DNA of 64,000 nt from an uncultured Roseobacter sp. (GTDB lineage: Bacteria; Pseudomonadota; Alphaproteobacteria; Rhodobacterales; Rhodobacteraceae). Of the stretch, positions 1-9,120 are shown in pieces; position 1 is the first letter of the stretch, and each line of letters opens with the position of its first letter. The position numbers were made by a program, and so were the translations under genes. The notes beneath the pieces were generated by a model. The model was not told the origin of the DNA, did no database searches, and was given only the letters and a program-made list of their open reading frames with translations. The stretch is taken from assembly GCA_947501635.1 (NCBI GenBank), contig CANMWT010000007.1, positions 62,001 to 126,000 on the forward strand, written 5' to 3'.

Positions 1-1
1 G

Positions 2-898
2 GATGTTGTGATCGAAAATTACAAACCCGGCGGCCTTAAGAAATACGGACTTGGTCACGAAACGCTCTGCGCCGCGCACCCGGGCCTTGTGTACTGCTCG
101 ATCTCCGGCTTTGGCCAGACAGGCCCCAACCGTGACCAGCCCGGTTATGATCTGATGGCACAGGGCTATGGCGGGATAATGTCGTTAACTGGATCACCGG
201 AAGGCCCGCCAATGAAAGTCGGTGTTGGCATTGCGGATGTGATGTGCGGCATGTACGCGACAATCGGTATTCTTGCAGCGTTGCGCCACCGCGATGCGAC
301 CGGCGAGGGTCAGCATATTGATCTGTCGTTGGTCGATGCACAGATGGCGTGGCTTATCAATGAAGGTACTAACTTTCTAACATCGGGGCAGCTGCCCAAG
401 CGCCGTGGCAACGCGCACCCCAATATCGTTCCGTACGAAGCTTTCGCCTGCAGCGATGGTCACATTTTGATTGCGGTTGGAAATGACGCTCAGTTCAAAC
501 GCTTTTGCGACGCGATAGATATCGCGCACCTGGGATCGGACCCAAGGTTTGCCACCAATCTGGACCGGATCGCACACCGCGAAACGTTGATCCCGCAGAT
601 CAGCGCGCGCTTGGCCAGCCTGCCCAAGAAGGACGCGATCGCACGGCTGCAAGCGGTCAAAGTGCCGGTGGGTCCGATACACACCGTTGCTGAAGCGCTT
701 GAGAGCGATCAGGCAAAAGCCCGTGAAACAGTCGTCGAGGTTGCGCATCCCGATGTGGCGGACGGGCATGTCAAGCTTTTGGCCAATCCACTGAAACTAT
801 CGCGCACACCCGTGCGCTACCGCTCCGCACCGCCGCGTTTCGGTCAGGATACCCAAGCGGTTTTGGACAGTTTGCACACCGAAAGCGACGAGGTCTGA
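2..898 (+). CDS. CaiB/BaiF (family III) CoA-transferase, 5' end cut by window
   Basis: Family III CoA-transferases move CoA between organic acids or acyl carnitines in the cytoplasm. The reading frame is open to the window edge and begins with DVVIENYKPGG, a conserved stretch that lies about 90-100 residues into complete family members, so roughly a quarter of the gene is missing. The segment IDLSLVDAQ carries the Asp that forms the acyl-aspartyl intermediate in this family. The C-terminal region with GPIHTVAEAL and the RTPVRYRSAPP end are also typical. The substrate cannot be told from the sequence. The downstream gene is separated by about 175 bp and is probably not part of the same unit. 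Confidence 0.9.
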   Translation, partial: DVVIENYKPGGLKKYGLGHETLCAAHPGLVYCSISGFGQTGPNRDQPGYDLMAQGYGGIMSLTGSPEGPPMKVGVGIADVMCGMYATIGILAALRHRDATGEGQHIDLSLVDAQMAWLINEGTNFLTSGQLPKRRGNAHPNIVPYEAFACSDGHILIAVGNDAQFKRFCDAIDIAHLGSDPRFATNLDRIAHRETLIPQISARLASLPKKDAIARLQAVKVPVGPIHTVAEALESDQAKARETVVEVAHPDVADGHVKLLANPLKLSRTPVRYRSAPPRFGQDTQAVLDSLHTESDEV

Positions 899-1072
899 AA
901 CTTTACCGCCGTTTTGCCCCGGCGTCGGCCACTAACAACACTGCTGAGCAGCCGAAAACGTGAAATATTAAGCGATTTCAAACACACGCAATCACGTTGG
1001 CGTGTAACGCCCCGCCAACGCCTATCTCAACGCGCATATTGCGGTAAACGTAGTCAACGTTTGCGAAAAGGT

Positions 1073-2431
1073 ATGCCCAATATGATGTTCGATCTCTGCC
1101 AAAGTCCTGTTTCTCTGTCGCAAAAACAGAGCTTGTCGGAATGGAACAGTATGATACGCGCCTTTCTGGCGCATGGCACGGCAACACCGCTACACCTGGG
1201 CGCAGTGCTGACGGCGGAACCTGATTTCGCGATGGGACACACGGCACGCGGCCTTTTTTCGCTGATGATGGGGCGCAAGGAACTGGTCGTCACAGCGCAA
1301 GAGGCACTAAGCGCCGCGAAGAAAGCGCGTGGTGGTGCTGCAGTCACCCGCCGCGAAGTGCTCTGGATAGAGGCGTTGGAACACTGGCTTGCGCGCAACC
1401 CGGCGGGCGCCGTTTCTGCCATGGAAGAAGTGCTGTCAGCGCACCCCGCTGACACGCTCTCGGCCAAGGTCAGCCATGCGATCCGGTTCATTCTGGGGGA
1501 TGTCAAGGGAATGCGCATGTCGATCGAACGCGTGCTGCCCGCACATGACGGCGCGCATGCGCTGCGCGGTTTCGCGCTCGGATGCCATGCCTTCACGCTC
1601 GAAGAAACGGGCGATTACCATGCCGCGGAAAGTGCCGGGCGCGCTGGTCTGGAGTTGACCTCGGATGACGCTTGGGGCCTGCATGCCGTGGCCCATGTCT
1701 TTGACATGACCGCCCGACCGGATCTGGGCATAGACCTTATCGAAACGCACTGCTCTGCCTGGGATCACTGCAACAATTTCCGTTATCACGTCTGGTGGCA
1801 CAAAGCGCTGTTGCACATGGATCGCGGTGAATTTGATGTGGCGCTCGGGCTTTATGACGCTCAGATCCGCGCCGACAAGACGGATGATTACCGCGACATT
1901 TCCAACGCGACCTCGCTGCTGGTACGGCTCGAACTGGAAGGGTTGAACGTTGGCGCGCGATGGGAAGAGCTGGCCGATCTGGCCCGAAAACGCACCGATG
2001 ACGGCTGCGTGGTTTTTGCCGATCTGCACTATATGCTGGCACTGTCGGGCGCAGACAATGCGGACGCGCGTGCGGCAATGACCGCCCGCTTTGCGCGGGA
2101 CGCGACCCAGCATGGTGACATGCAGAAGCGCTATGCCAACCCCGGGGTCGCCGCACTGGCCGGTCTCAACGCTTTTGCTGAAGGCCGCTATGACGCAGCC
2201 TTTGCCGATCTGGTGGCCGCGCGCCCCGCGATGCAGAGTATCGGAGGCAGCCACGCACAAAGGGATGTCTTCGAGCGGCTGACCATAGACGCAGGCCTGC
2301 GTGCAGGCCGCTACACTCAGGCACAATCGCTGTTGGAAGACCGCCAGGCGCTGCGCGGCGGCTACGCCGACCGCTACACGCTTTCGCGTCTTGAAAGCCT
2401 CTCGGGGGCGCAGCAAATCCCTGCTCAGTGA
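1073..2431 (+). CDS. TTC38-like tetratricopeptide repeat protein
   Basis: About 450 residues of helical repeats, without signal peptide or membrane segments, so probably cytoplasmic. The overall pattern (AVAHVFDMTARPDLGID, WWHKALLHMDRGEFDVAL, HDGAHALRGFALG) matches the bacterial proteins named after human TTC38, whose biochemical role is not established. The frame is open back to 914, but the first 53 codons look non-coding (Arg-rich). I prefer a start in the ATG cluster 1073-1085, with AAAAGG at 1066-1071; ATG 1082 has the best spacing. No operon partner is evident: opgC begins 47 bp downstream and looks like a separate functional unit. Confidence 0.75.
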   Translation: MPNMMFDLCQSPVSLSQKQSLSEWNSMIRAFLAHGTATPLHLGAVLTAEPDFAMGHTARGLFSLMMGRKELVVTAQEALSAAKKARGGAAVTRREVLWIEALEHWLARNPAGAVSAMEEVLSAHPADTLSAKVSHAIRFILGDVKGMRMSIERVLPAHDGAHALRGFALGCHAFTLEETGDYHAAESAGRAGLELTSDDAWGLHAVAHVFDMTARPDLGIDLIETHCSAWDHCNNFRYHVWWHKALLHMDRGEFDVALGLYDAQIRADKTDDYRDISNATSLLVRLELEGLNVGARWEELADLARKRTDDGCVVFADLHYMLALSGADNADARAAMTARFARDATQHGDMQKRYANPGVAALAGLNAFAEGRYDAAFADLVAARPAMQSIGGSHAQRDVFERLTIDAGLRAGRYTQAQSLLEDRQALRGGYADRYTLSRLESLSGAQQIPAQ

Positions 2432-2478
2432 ATTGATCGACTGATGACAAAACCCCATCGACGACATAAAGACCGGCC

Positions 2479-3699
2479 ATGACCCTCGCCGAGACAACGC
2501 CCATGCCATCACCCGCCGCCAAAGCCGCAGTCACCTCAGCGCAAAGCGGACAACGGATTCGCGATCCGCGTCTGGATTTCTTCCGCGGGATCGTCATGTT
2601 CATCATCCTGATTGCACATACCCCGGGAAACTGGCTTACCCTTTGGATACCGGCGCGTTTCGGCTTTTCAGACGCGACCGAAGTGTTTGTGTTTTGCTCC
2701 GGCATGGCCTCTGCCATCGCGTTTGGCGCCGTCTTCCGCGATCAGGGCTTGCTGATGGGAGCCGCGCGCACGGCCTTTCGATGCTGGCAGGTTTATTGGG
2801 CGCATATCGCTCTGTTCTTTGCGATAGCCGGCACCATGGTCGTGCTCAACAATACCGGCTGGTTTGAACGCGACTACGTGGGTCAGTTGAACCTTTACCC
2901 CTTCTTCAAACGCCCCGAAGAAAACCTGGTGGGCCTGCTGACGCTGACTTACGTGCCAAACTACTTTGACATCCTTCCGATGTATTTGGTGGTGCTGGCC
3001 ATGATGCCTGTGGTTATTGCAGCCCATCGCGCGCACCCTTTGCTGGCACTGGCGTTGGTGGCCACGGTCTGGTTCGGCGCTCAGATTGAGTATCTCGCCC
3101 TTCCCGCGGAGCCTTGGTCGGCGCGCGAATGGTTTTTCAATCCTTTTGGCTGGCAACTTGTCTTCTTCACCGGTTTTGCTTTCATGGCTGGCTGGTTGCC
3201 TGCGCCACCACGCAACAAACTGCTGGTGATACTGGCGACGGTGGTGGTCGTTGTCATCATCCCGCTGGCTTACTACCGGATCACGCGCCAGCTGCCCGAA
3301 GTGCGCGCCTGGCGTAAAGAGTATAACTTTTTGATTGCGAAAACAGATTTCGGCATCCTGCGATACGTTCATTTTCTCGCACTCGCCTATCTCTGCTGGA
3401 TCGCCGTCGGCGAAGCGGGTCGGCGTATTCTGCCCCCGCAGACCGGCGGCATTCTGGCCGACGTCTGGCGCAAGGCGCTGGCCATCATCATGAAGGTCGG
3501 GCAGCAATCACTGGCGGTCTTTATCACATCCATGTTCACGGCACGACTGCTTGGCGTCGCCCTCGACACGCTGGGGCGAAAATCCCTGTTCAACCAGCTT
3601 GTGGTGAACCTTGCGGGTTTCATGATCCTGATTGGCGTCGCCTACGGTGTGGGCTGGTTCAAATCCCAGCCGTGGCGCAAAAAGGCGGTGACAGGGTGA
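2479..3699 (+). CDS. opgC: OpgC, periplasmic-glucan succinyl-transfer membrane protein
   Basis: Polytopic membrane protein of 406 residues of the OpgC family, distantly related to acyltransferase 3. Members add succinyl groups to osmoregulated periplasmic glucans; OpgC was described in Rhodobacter sphaeroides. The N-terminal signature RLDFFRGIVMF followed by a conserved His (about residues 30-47) begins the first of roughly ten hydrophobic segments, followed by FSDATEVFVFCSGM, which is typical of the family. The stop codon overlaps the GTG start of opgG, and opgH follows, so synthesis and modification of the glucan are encoded in one unit. The role is inferred from family and context. Confidence 0.9.
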   Translation: MTLAETTPMPSPAAKAAVTSAQSGQRIRDPRLDFFRGIVMFIILIAHTPGNWLTLWIPARFGFSDATEVFVFCSGMASAIAFGAVFRDQGLLMGAARTAFRCWQVYWAHIALFFAIAGTMVVLNNTGWFERDYVGQLNLYPFFKRPEENLVGLLTLTYVPNYFDILPMYLVVLAMMPVVIAAHRAHPLLALALVATVWFGAQIEYLALPAEPWSAREWFFNPFGWQLVFFTGFAFMAGWLPAPPRNKLLVILATVVVVVIIPLAYYRITRQLPEVRAWRKEYNFLIAKTDFGILRYVHFLALAYLCWIAVGEAGRRILPPQTGGILADVWRKALAIIMKVGQQSLAVFITSMFTARLLGVALDTLGRKSLFNQLVVNLAGFMILIGVAYGVGWFKSQPWRKKAVTG

Positions 3700-5219
3700 T
3701 ACGGCGTGATGTCCTGAAATCCCTGCTGGCCCTCACCGCGGTACCAACCGCGGGCATTGCCGAAGAGCCGGGATTGCAACTTGGCGACGGCGTACCCTTT
3801 GACGCCGAATTGATGCGCACACGGGCACGTGCGCTGGCAGCAGCCGATTACAAACCCCGGCCGCTGATCCCTGCGAGCTGGCGGAACCTCACCTACGATC
3901 AGTACCGCAAAATCTGGTTTGATGGCCGCAATGCACTCTGGGAAGGGTCGCAGACGCCGCAGCGGGTCGATGTATTCCCGCCGGGCCTTTATTTCCCGCA
4001 GGCGGTCGAGATAAACGTCGTCGAAGACGGCCGTGCGCGTCCGCTTCGTTTTGATATGGATGTCTTTGACACCACGGATAAGTTTCCCAAAGTCAAAATT
4101 GATGACACCCTCGGATACTCGGGTCTGCGCCTGCGCGCGGAACTTGAACAGGCCGGCATCTTTCAGGAATACGCGGTCTTTCAGGGTGCGAGCTATTTCC
4201 GCGGTATCGGCACGGGTGAAACCTACGGGCTTTCCGCGCGGGGGCTGGCTCTCAAGACAGCGGAACCCGAGGGCGAAGAGTTTCCGGATTTCACGGCCTT
4301 CTGGCTGGAGACCCCGGCACCCGGTGCGCCCAACGTCATTCTGCATGCGCTTTTGGACAGCCCGAGCTGTGCAGGCGCGTACCGTTTTGACATCACCCAT
4401 GGAGAGACGCTCAACATGCAGGTTGAGGCAGAGCTTTTCGCCCGCGAAGACATGCGACATGTGGGCATCGCGCCGCTCACCTCGATGTTTCTGTTTGACC
4501 AAACCATGCGCGACCGCTTTTCAGACTTCCGACCGGCTGTGCACGACAGCGACGGGTTGATGATGTACAACGGCGCGGGTGAGGTCATCTGGCGACCACT
4601 TGCCAACCCCAAGACCTTGCAGATCAGCGCTTTTACCGACAAGGACCCGCGCGGCTTCGGACTGATGCAACGCGCGCGTGCATTTCGTGATTTTGCCGAT
4701 CTGGAAGCGCTTTACCACAATCGCCCGGCGCTGTGGGTGACCCCCGGCGAAAACTGGGGGCCGGGCGCTGTGACACTGGTTGAGATCCCCGCAGATCTTG
4801 AGATATACGACAACATCGTGGCCTATTGGCGCCCCAGCACGCCGATCCTTGCCGGACAAAGCCACAAAATGACGTATCAACTCGATTGGGCGGACGACCC
4901 CGCGCCCCGCGCCTCCATGCCGCTGCGGGTGTTGGATACAGCGATGGGCGACCGGCCCGAAGGCGGGACAGTTGTTGCGATCGACTTCGAAGGGCGCGCA
5001 GATGTGCCCGAAGATCTGAATACACTGGACATCATCTTGCGCAGCAGTACCGGAGATATCTCGGACGGGCTGGTGCAGCGCAATCCCGAAACAGGCGGGC
5101 CGCGTCTGGCCTTTACCTTCTACCCAGCAGATGCAGGTCTTGTGGAGTTCCGCGCACAATTGCGCTTGAACGGCGCCCCTTTCAGCGAAGTCTGGCTCTA
5201 CCGGTGGACCGCCGCATGA
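3696..5219 (+). CDS. opgG: OpgG/OpgD family periplasmic glucan biosynthesis protein with Tat-like signal
   Basis: MdoG/OpgG-family protein of about 507 residues, needed for making or branching osmoregulated periplasmic glucans in the periplasm. The start is taken as GTG 3696, which overlaps the opgC stop (GTGA) and follows AAAGGCGGTGACAGG; an upstream ATG at 3672 is in frame but lies inside opgC. With this start the protein opens with VIRRDVLKSLLALTA, a twin-arginine-type signal as in OpgD, rather than a plain Sec signal as in E. coli OpgG. The conserved N-terminal part includes WRNLTYDQYRKIWF and LYFPQAVEINVV. It also overlaps opgH by ATGA. Confidence 0.9.
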   Translation: MIRRDVLKSLLALTAVPTAGIAEEPGLQLGDGVPFDAELMRTRARALAAADYKPRPLIPASWRNLTYDQYRKIWFDGRNALWEGSQTPQRVDVFPPGLYFPQAVEINVVEDGRARPLRFDMDVFDTTDKFPKVKIDDTLGYSGLRLRAELEQAGIFQEYAVFQGASYFRGIGTGETYGLSARGLALKTAEPEGEEFPDFTAFWLETPAPGAPNVILHALLDSPSCAGAYRFDITHGETLNMQVEAELFAREDMRHVGIAPLTSMFLFDQTMRDRFSDFRPAVHDSDGLMMYNGAGEVIWRPLANPKTLQISAFTDKDPRGFGLMQRARAFRDFADLEALYHNRPALWVTPGENWGPGAVTLVEIPADLEIYDNIVAYWRPSTPILAGQSHKMTYQLDWADDPAPRASMPLRVLDTAMGDRPEGGTVVAIDFEGRADVPEDLNTLDIILRSSTGDISDGLVQRNPETGGPRLAFTFYPADAGLVEFRAQLRLNGAPFSEVWLYRWTAA

Positions 5220-7108
5220 GACTTGAGATGCCCCATGCCTTTCGTGTGATGCCCCCGCCTGCGCCGCTCGAGATGGAGGTGCAAAGGCTCAACCGGTGCC
5301 CTGCTGTCGGCGCGGCCGCAGCTGCCCCGGCCCGCCGCTCGTTTTTCTGGCGCCTTGCGCTTTTTGGTCCGGCGGTTCTGGGCACTTTTTTGATGTTGAA
5401 TGGTCTTCACGGCTGGTTCGCAGAAACCGGGATGTCCGGGTTGGAGTGGGTGCTTCTCAGCATGATCGGCTTTACTTTCATCTGGGTCAGCCTGTCGGTC
5501 AGTACCATTGGTCTTGCCATCGCAGGCCTTTTGGCGCGGGAGCGGCCCTTTGACCCCGCAACCGTGGAGACGACACCCATGTCGGTGGCTTTGTTGCTAC
5601 CGATCTACAACGAATCCACCAGTGATGTGTTTGGCAACGCCTCCGCAATGCTCGACGATTTGGCTGCGCGCGATAGCCGGCACAGCTATGCGCTGTTTGT
5701 GCTGTCAGACACCAATGAACCGGATGTTGCCCGACAGGAACAACATGCCTTTGCGTTGCTGCAGGCGACGGCACCAGAGGGCATTCGGGTTTTTTACCGC
5801 AGGCGCGCTGTGAACACCGATAAAAAGGTGGGCAATCTCATGGACTGGATCACCGGCTGGGGTGCTGCATTCGAAGCCATGGTCGTGCTGGACGCCGACA
5901 GCCTGATGAGCGGCCGGGCGATCAACTGCCTGGCGGATGAATTGAGCCTGGACCCCCATGCAGGCTTGATCCAGACATGCCCTGTACTGATCGGAGCGGA
6001 TACGCTTTTCGCGCGGATGCAGCAGTTTTCCAACATCGCCTACGGCTGGTTGCTGGCGGAAGGGCTGGCACGGTGGTCGCGCAGCGAGGGCAACTACTGG
6101 GGCCACAACGCCATCATACGAACCAGGGCCTTTGCCGCCTCGGCGGGGTTGCCGCATCTGACCGGCCGGCGCGGCACCACACAACTGATCCTCAGTCACG
6201 ACTTTGTCGAGGCAGGGCTCTTGCGTCGCGCAGGCTGGCGGGTCCGCTTTATGCCACGGCTCAGCGGAAGCTACGAAGAAACGCCGCGCACGCTCGTGGA
6301 CTACGTCTTGCGCGACGAGCGCTGGTGTCGCGGCAATTTGCAACATTTGCGTCTTTTGGGAACAGCGGGTCTGCATCCGGTGTCGCGGTTTCATCTGTTG
6401 CACGGGGCAGTCAGCTACCTTTTGTCGCCTGCATGGTTTCTGCTGCTGGTGATCTGGTTCCTGCTCGGCAAGGATCAGGACACGAATGTGGTGCGCTACT
6501 TTAACGAAGCCAACCCTCTGTTCCCGGATTGGCCCCCCGCGATGAGCCACATCGATTCAGCGGTGTTCCTCGTTATCATGTATGCGTTGTTGTTGACCCC
6601 CAAACTGGTCGGTGCGGCGATCATCGCCTGCCACGCGAAGGCCACGCGTGTTTATGGCGGACGGCGCAGCTTTTTCATCGCCTTTGTTGTTGAGTTGTTT
6701 CTGTCAGTTGCCTACGCGCCGATCCTGATGGTGCAGCAAACTCGTGCGGTTTTACGGACCTGCCTTGGAACCTCGTTGAACTGGGGAGCGCAAAATCGCA
6801 ACGCCACACACTACCCACTGCGTTCCCTGCTCCGCTTTCACTGGGTTGAAACGGCCTTGGGTATCGTTTTGACCGCAGGCCTGCTTTCGGGGCTGGTGTC
6901 GCTTTGGCTGATCCCGATCGCCGCAAGTCTTTTGCTGGCGGTTCCGCTTTCTGCGCTCAGCGCTGTTGCCGTGATGCGCCATCTGCCCGCGCCTCTGCGC
7001 ATGCAAAGCCCGCACACCTTGCGGGAACCCTCTATCGTTCTGAAAGCGAAAGAAAAGCGCGGCAGAGTGCTTGCTGTGCTCGATGCCGCGCAAATGCCGG
7101 CTGACTGA
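5216..7108 (+). CDS. opgH: OpgH, glucans biosynthesis glucosyltransferase H
   Basis: Inner-membrane glucosyltransferase (GT2 family) that polymerises UDP-glucose into the backbone of osmoregulated periplasmic glucans. The 630-residue product has two N-terminal membrane segments (about 45-65 and 80-105), then the GT2 domain with LLLPIYNES (127-134), the DAD metal site (226-228), SHDFVEA (327-333) and a (Q/R)xxRW-type motif RDERW (366-370), then several C-terminal membrane helices. It is much shorter than E. coli OpgH (847 residues), mainly at the termini. The start is ATG 5216, overlapping the opgG stop; a longer open frame back to 4826 lies in another frame of opgG and is rejected. Confidence 0.93.
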   Translation: MRLEMPHAFRVMPPPAPLEMEVQRLNRCPAVGAAAAAPARRSFFWRLALFGPAVLGTFLMLNGLHGWFAETGMSGLEWVLLSMIGFTFIWVSLSVSTIGLAIAGLLARERPFDPATVETTPMSVALLLPIYNESTSDVFGNASAMLDDLAARDSRHSYALFVLSDTNEPDVARQEQHAFALLQATAPEGIRVFYRRRAVNTDKKVGNLMDWITGWGAAFEAMVVLDADSLMSGRAINCLADELSLDPHAGLIQTCPVLIGADTLFARMQQFSNIAYGWLLAEGLARWSRSEGNYWGHNAIIRTRAFAASAGLPHLTGRRGTTQLILSHDFVEAGLLRRAGWRVRFMPRLSGSYEETPRTLVDYVLRDERWCRGNLQHLRLLGTAGLHPVSRFHLLHGAVSYLLSPAWFLLLVIWFLLGKDQDTNVVRYFNEANPLFPDWPPAMSHIDSAVFLVIMYALLLTPKLVGAAIIACHAKATRVYGGRRSFFIAFVVELFLSVAYAPILMVQQTRAVLRTCLGTSLNWGAQNRNATHYPLRSLLRFHWVETALGIVLTAGLLSGLVSLWLIPIAASLLLAVPLSALSAVAVMRHLPAPLRMQSPHTLREPSIVLKAKEKRGRVLAVLDAAQMPAD

Positions 7109-7132
7109 AGCAGGCGCTTGGGCGATATGGCG

Positions 7133-7630
7133 TCATGATTTGTACGCGACGACCGGCAGACCACGCTGCAACCAACCGGGCCCCGCGCCCGATCCCAGCA
7201 TTCCTTCCGGCACATCGATGATCTGCGTGAACCCTGCCGCGGCCAGCCGCGCGGACAGACGCCTTGAGCGCACACCCCGCGCACAGATCAGCGCGACGGG
7301 CCTGCTCCGGTCACCGTCAGCCACAGCCGTCAAAGTCTGTTCAAAATCCTGGCGCCGCATGTCAATCGGCACAGCACCCTCACCGATACCCGTACGCGCC
7401 CATTCATCAGGCCGCCGGATGTCGATCAGCAACACATCTCCGGACAAGGCCGCCTGATGTACCTGCGGTGGGCTCAGTGCCGCCGCGCCGTTTTCGCCCA
7501 GCACATTGTACCACTGAGCAGCCACTGCGCCGCCCGTGGCAATGCCGGTCACACCAAGCACCAGCAAACCCCGCCGCGTCAAACGCAGCGGGGCTTTCTG
7601 GCTTTGCTCTACCGGGTCCGGCAGTGTCAT
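7133..7630 (-). CDS. Membrane-anchored or exported rhodanese-like protein
   Basis: Single-domain rhodanese (sulfurtransferase fold) of 165 residues. The active-site loop is CARGVRS with Cys117, so it should be catalytically competent. Other family marks are LLIDIRRPDEWARTGI (about 67-82) and GFTQIIDVPEGM. The N-terminus has RLTRRGLLVLGVTGIATGG (16-34), a twin-arginine-like signal or anchor that places the domain outside the cytoplasm. It ends 24 bp from the convergent opgH and starts one base from the end of the YHS-protein gene on the same strand, so the two are probably co-transcribed. The sulfur acceptor is unknown. Confidence 0.88.
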   Translation of the reverse strand: MTLPDPVEQSQKAPLRLTRRGLLVLGVTGIATGGAVAAQWYNVLGENGAAALSPPQVHQAALSGDVLLIDIRRPDEWARTGIGEGAVPIDMRRQDFEQTLTAVADGDRSRPVALICARGVRSRRLSARLAAAGFTQIIDVPEGMLGSGAGPGWLQRGLPVVAYKS

Positions 7631-7631
7631 A

Positions 7632-8153
7632 TCAGTTCACCGGAGCGGCGCTGCTGAACTGCGGGATCGGGTTCGTAGATGCTGCGTTGCCTTCGATGCT
7701 CACCCAGTTGTTCTCCGCCAGTGTCAGGTTTCCGGGAATGTCTTCTTCCCAGAAGCCTACCACATTTTTGGTAATGTTGAGATAGAGTTTGTTATCGACA
7801 ATGCGCCACAGGTTGGGGTTACCCGGCACCTTACCACCTTTGGAAACGCCATATGCACAATGCCCATCATACTGCGGAACATAGGCGTCGGGGTTTGCAG
7901 CGAATTTCGCTTTATTGGCCTCTGAAGAAAAGGCGAATGTTGCGCCGTTGTATTCTACGGTGATGTCCTTGTCACCGGGTACCGCAGCGGGCTGCGCCTG
8001 ACCGACAGGTGCCTGAGCCAGGTCAAAGTAAGCGACAACATCATAACCGGACACAGCATAACCAGTCTTGTCGATGTACTGATCGCCTGCGAGGGCGGAT
8101 GTGGCCATGGTAAGCGCGGCGGCAGTGGAAATGACAAACAGGGGTAAGCGCAT
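7632..8153 (-). CDS. Exported YHS-domain protein
   Basis: A 173-residue secreted protein with a Sec signal peptide (MRLPLFVISTAAALTMATSALA). It contains one YHS domain: GYAVSGYDVVAYF at 31-43 and YVPQYDGHCAYGVSKG at 91-106, with His98 and Cys99 as likely metal ligands. YHS domains often bind copper or other metals. GGAG seven bases before ATG 8153 supports the start. The following gene on the strand is the exported rhodanese, so the pair may act together on sulfur or metal outside the cytoplasm; that is inference from adjacency only. A 169-bp gap on the 5' side should hold the promoter. Confidence 0.88.
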   Translation of the reverse strand: MRLPLFVISTAAALTMATSALAGDQYIDKTGYAVSGYDVVAYFDLAQAPVGQAQPAAVPGDKDITVEYNGATFAFSSEANKAKFAANPDAYVPQYDGHCAYGVSKGGKVPGNPNLWRIVDNKLYLNITKNVVGFWEEDIPGNLTLAENNWVSIEGNAASTNPIPQFSSAAPVN

Positions 8154-8322
8154 GGGATAGCTCCAATCAATAGTGTTTCGGACGGAGCATCGTGCCCCGA
8201 TGGCCCTGATCTAACCCCAAGGCGTGTCGTCTTGCACCCTTTTGACGCATGCCTCTCAGGCTTGTGAGAAATCAGGCGTCCGCGTGATCGTTTTGTGAAG
8301 ATCGGGGCCAAAAACGGCGTAA

Positions 8323-9120
8323 TTATTTCAGTTTCGGCGGTTTGTCGGGGTCCGACCCCGGTGCCGGGCGGTCTAGTGTTACGGTATCCTGCGGTTGCGG
8401 CAGATCAAACCTGAGGCCCACACGGCTGAGTTTCGCGACCATCGCATCGCCCGCTTCGAAAAAGCCTACATCCATCGCGCCTGCTTCAATACCCGAGAAT
8501 GTCAAAGCTTCGGATGCAGCTTGCGTCAATGCGGCTTGCGCCTGTGGAAGTGCGCCAACGAAGGCCAGCAGGTGACCCCGCGCGCCCGTGTCGAACGCGA
8601 CCGCGACAAGATAGGCGGACTGTGCCAGCCCCATTGCCGTGGCCAGTCGCGTATCCAGCGCTTCGATCAGATTTTCCGGCAACCCCGCCGGCGGAAAGAC
8701 CTGCACGATCCGTGCCTCGATCTCGTCTGGTGCATTGCCCAGCGTTGCATACAGCCACGCCACAGCGTCCTGCGGCAGCAGGATCGCGGATGGTGCCACC
8801 TCAAGATTGACGCCCAATCCTATGCCCTGCCCATCCAGCATTTCGCAGATTGCACGACCGGAAAGGGCAACATATGGCGTCGCTTTGCCCGCGAAAGCGG
8901 CTAGACGTTCTGCGCGGTCAAACACCAGAACATATCGCGCGCTGTCGGTCTCGATCAGTTCCGGGGTGACCGTTTCAGAAGCGTCATCAGGATCTGATAC
9001 GATCATCAGAAACAATTCGCAGGCCGCCAGGGTCTCGTAAAACCGCAGGCGCGCCCTGTCGTCATCCGGGGCGGCCTGCATGTCGGCATGGGCGATGTCC
9101 AAGGGTGTTTGGTCAGTCAT
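8323..9120 (-). CDS. SseB-family N-terminal domain protein
   Basis: Soluble 265-residue protein related to the SseB N-terminal domain family. The pattern is ARLRFYETLAACELFLMI, ARYVLVFDRAERLAAFA, YVALSGRAICEML and LGVNLEVAPSAILLP, which is how this widespread but poorly understood domain looks. No signal peptide or membrane segment is present. The start ATG (9118-9120) lies inside the 3' end of the upstream UDG-like gene (8-bp overlap), which suggests translational coupling. The function is unknown; in enterobacteria SseB is linked to rhodanese activity enhancement, but nothing here tests that. Confidence 0.8.
   Translation of the reverse strand: MTDQTPLDIAHADMQAAPDDDRARLRFYETLAACELFLMIVSDPDDASETVTPELIETDSARYVLVFDRAERLAAFAGKATPYVALSGRAICEMLDGQGIGLGVNLEVAPSAILLPQDAVAWLYATLGNAPDEIEARIVQVFPPAGLPENLIEALDTRLATAMGLAQSAYLVAVAFDTGARGHLLAFVGALPQAQAALTQAASEALTFSGIEAGAMDVGFFEAGDAMVAKLSRVGLRFDLPQPQDTVTLDRPAPGSDPDKPPKLK

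Noticed and set aside
1436-2512. 358-codon minus-strand frame opposite the TPR gene
   Set aside because: The TPR product on the plus strand has family features; the opposite frame does not.
4826-5215. N-terminal extension of opgH
   Set aside because: It lies inside opgG in another frame; ATG 5216 overlapping the opgG stop gives the normal OpgH start.
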